Assembly (NCBI GenBank): GCA_013044425.1
Contig: JABEUK010000023.1
Location: forward strand, 1-7,125
Source of the DNA: Thermoplasmata archaeon
GTDB taxonomy: Archaea > Thermoplasmatota > Thermoplasmata > Lutacidiplasmatales > UBA184
DNA length: 7,125 nt
Direction: 5' to 3'
Of the stretch, positions 6,274 to 7,125 are shown piece after piece. The translations under genes were made by a program, and so were the position numbers. The notes beneath the pieces were generated by a model, which was not told the origin of the DNA, did not search any database, and saw nothing but the letters and a program-made list of their open reading frames with translations. Position 1 is the stretch's first letter; each line of letters starts with the position of its first letter.

Positions 6274-6753
6274 ATGAAGATTGAGCCCGACCCCGGCGTA
6301 GTGGCGCTGTTCGGAAGCAGGACCCGGGTGCTCACGTTGGCCCCCATCGCCAACTCACGGACACCGCTTACGGCGTATCGCATCGCGCGTACGGCAGGTC
6401 TACAGCGGATCAAGGTCTACTCCGAGCTGCGGCGTCTGTCCAAGGTGGGCATCGTGCGCGAGCTGCGCGATGATCGAGGGTGCTCGGTGTGGGAGATATG
6501 CGACCCGGATCTTCGCCGAATCCTGATCCACAGGGTTCGCCTTACCGACGTTTCGGTCCTTCGAGCCGATCGAGCAAGATTGGCTCGATCCACGAAACAG
6601 TTCATGGCGGCGTATCGTCGTAACCCGATCGAACCCGAGCGGCTGGAAGACCGGAGCGCGGTGCGGAACAAGCGGGACTTCGCGCGGTCTCCCCAGAAGG
6701 ACGCGATCCTGGTAAGACTTGGGCTCAAACCGGCGAACCGGGCACCACCGTGA
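6274..6753 (+). CDS. Winged-helix transcriptional regulator HTH-2, paralogue of HTH-1
   Basis: This is a 159-residue protein that aligns with HTH-1 along its whole length. MKIEPDPGVVALFGSRTR matches MKVDPGLVALCGSERR; SRTPLTAYRIARTAGL matches SRPLTGYRVSLIGGV; KVYSELRRLSKVGIVREL matches KVYDELRKLEKGGLIGRR; CDPDLRRIL matches LDPDLGSLL; and the tails share KRD...KD..L...GLKPAN. The winged helix occupies about residues 6-80. The second half is helical and basic. A start at 6199 is possible in frame but would place 25 extra residues over the ATPase end and the operator; the ATG at 6274 fits both the paralogue and the TATA-like box. Unlike HTH-1 it has no nucleotidyltransferase behind it in the window; instead its stop codon sits in a strong hairpin. 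It probably binds DNA as a dimer and may regulate its own promoter, by inference. Confidence 0.8.
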   Translation: MKIEPDPGVVALFGSRTRVLTLAPIANSRTPLTAYRIARTAGLQRIKVYSELRRLSKVGIVRELRDDRGCSVWEICDPDLRRILIHRVRLTDVSVLRADRARLARSTKQFMAAYRRNPIEPERLEDRSAVRNKRDFARSPQKDAILVRLGLKPANRAPP

Positions 6754-6789
6754 CATCCTCCTCCGTACTTGTTCGGAGGAGGATGTCAC
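6750..6789. repeat. Perfect 16-bp inverted repeat (hairpin) over the HTH-2 stop codon
   Basis: GTGACATCCTCCTCCG (6750-6765) and its exact complement CGGAGGAGGATGTCAC (6774-6789) are separated by TACTTGTT. The TGA stop of HTH-2 is bases 2-4 of the left arm. There is no T-run after it, so it is not a typical intrinsic archaeal or bacterial terminator, though it could protect or process the 3' end. The (G)TGACATCCTCC opening resembles hairpins I recall at ends of IS200/IS605/IS1341-type elements, where the tnpB stop is also inside the hairpin. No transposase is seen here, so that link is tentative. Confidence 0.7.
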
Positions 6790-7125
6790 CGCGGCTCTTC
6801 CCTGGATCTCGGTGAGGAGTTGGCGCATCGGGGCCTCGATCGACGATGCTAGGCGTCGCCCTCCTACCGTTGGTCGGTTGAGAACTACCGGGTCGGCGCT
6901 GCCTCTCTGGAGCCGAGGCTGAAAAGGGTCTCTCCTCCGGTGGAGATTGTTCGTCCCGCGACACGTTCGCGGGGCTACGCCCGCCGGGGACTTAGGAACG
7001 GGAGCGTTCAGAGAATCGCCCCCGGACGGTGTCAGCCCCACCCGCGACCGGCCGCCCGAACGATGGACGGGCTCCGAACGCGGGGCGGCACTCCGGACCC
7101 CAGAGCCCGACCGGACCTTCGTCCC
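6790..7125. other. Non-coding or unrecognised stretch after the hairpin
   Basis: The 336 bases to the window end contain no reading frame with a recognisable protein, and the short frames present are Arg/Pro/Ser-rich as expected by chance at high GC. I see no tRNA, rRNA, RNase P or SRP RNA signature. The only structure noted is a small hairpin, CCCGCGA (6955-6961) with TCGCGGG (6967-6973) around CACGT. The sequence could be a decayed gene or element remnant, or a leader of something beyond the edge. Confidence 0.4.

Noticed and set aside
7001..7025. T-arm-like segment (GCGTTCAGAGAATCGC)
   Set aside because: It superficially resembles a tRNA T loop, but there is no cloverleaf, anticodon arm or acceptor stem around it.
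6400..7041. 213-codon minus-strand frame spanning HTH-2 and the downstream region
   Set aside because: It is antisense to HTH-2, crosses the hairpin, and has no recognisable domain.
1..7125. CRISPR array, rRNA or tRNA gene
   Set aside because: No regularly spaced direct repeats and no conserved RNA signature were seen on either strand.

Overview
The window looks archaeal, GC-rich and chromosomal. The evidence is a Nop5-fibrillarin pair (the box C/D RNP 2'-O-methylation core), a DRG/Rbg-type GTPase with a TGS domain, and two promoters of archaeal type: TATA-like boxes about 28 bp upstream of an ATG with no leader. The lineage cannot be fixed from sequence alone. A GC-rich Thermoplasmatota-like genome would fit the compact, divergent Nop5, but this is a guess.

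Layout. Bases 1-1447 (+): the 3' part of nop5, then fibrillarin (flpA), joined by a 4-base stop/start overlap. Bases 1416-2534 (-): a DRG-family GTPase that converges on fibrillarin and overlaps its 3' end by 32 bp. Bases 2664-3666 (-): a two-gene unit, a winged-helix regulator (HTH-1) followed with an 8-base overlap by a small GGSA...DxD nucleotidyltransferase. Its order, overlap and protein types resemble AbiEi/AbiEii toxin-antitoxin modules. Bases 3774-6251 (+): a large VirD4/TraG-like (HerA/FtsK superfamily) DNA-pumping ATPase, divergent from the regulator unit. Bases 6274-6753 (+): a second regulator (HTH-2), a full-length paralogue of HTH-1. Its stop codon lies in a perfect 16-bp inverted repeat. 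Bases 6790-7125: no convincing gene.

The first 2.5 kb is informational housekeeping. The rest reads as an accessory module: one ATPase bracketed by two paralogous regulators, one of which carries a nucleotidyltransferase partner. Each regulator promoter has the same geometry: an inverted repeat with a CCCWTWRGG core abutting the TATA box, and 25 bases from the ATTAA-hexamer to the ATG. This suggests that both regulators, and possibly the ATPase through the divergent promoter, answer to related repressors. No relaxase, integrase, pilin or transposase gene is visible, so any link to conjugation, a mobile element or defence is inference.
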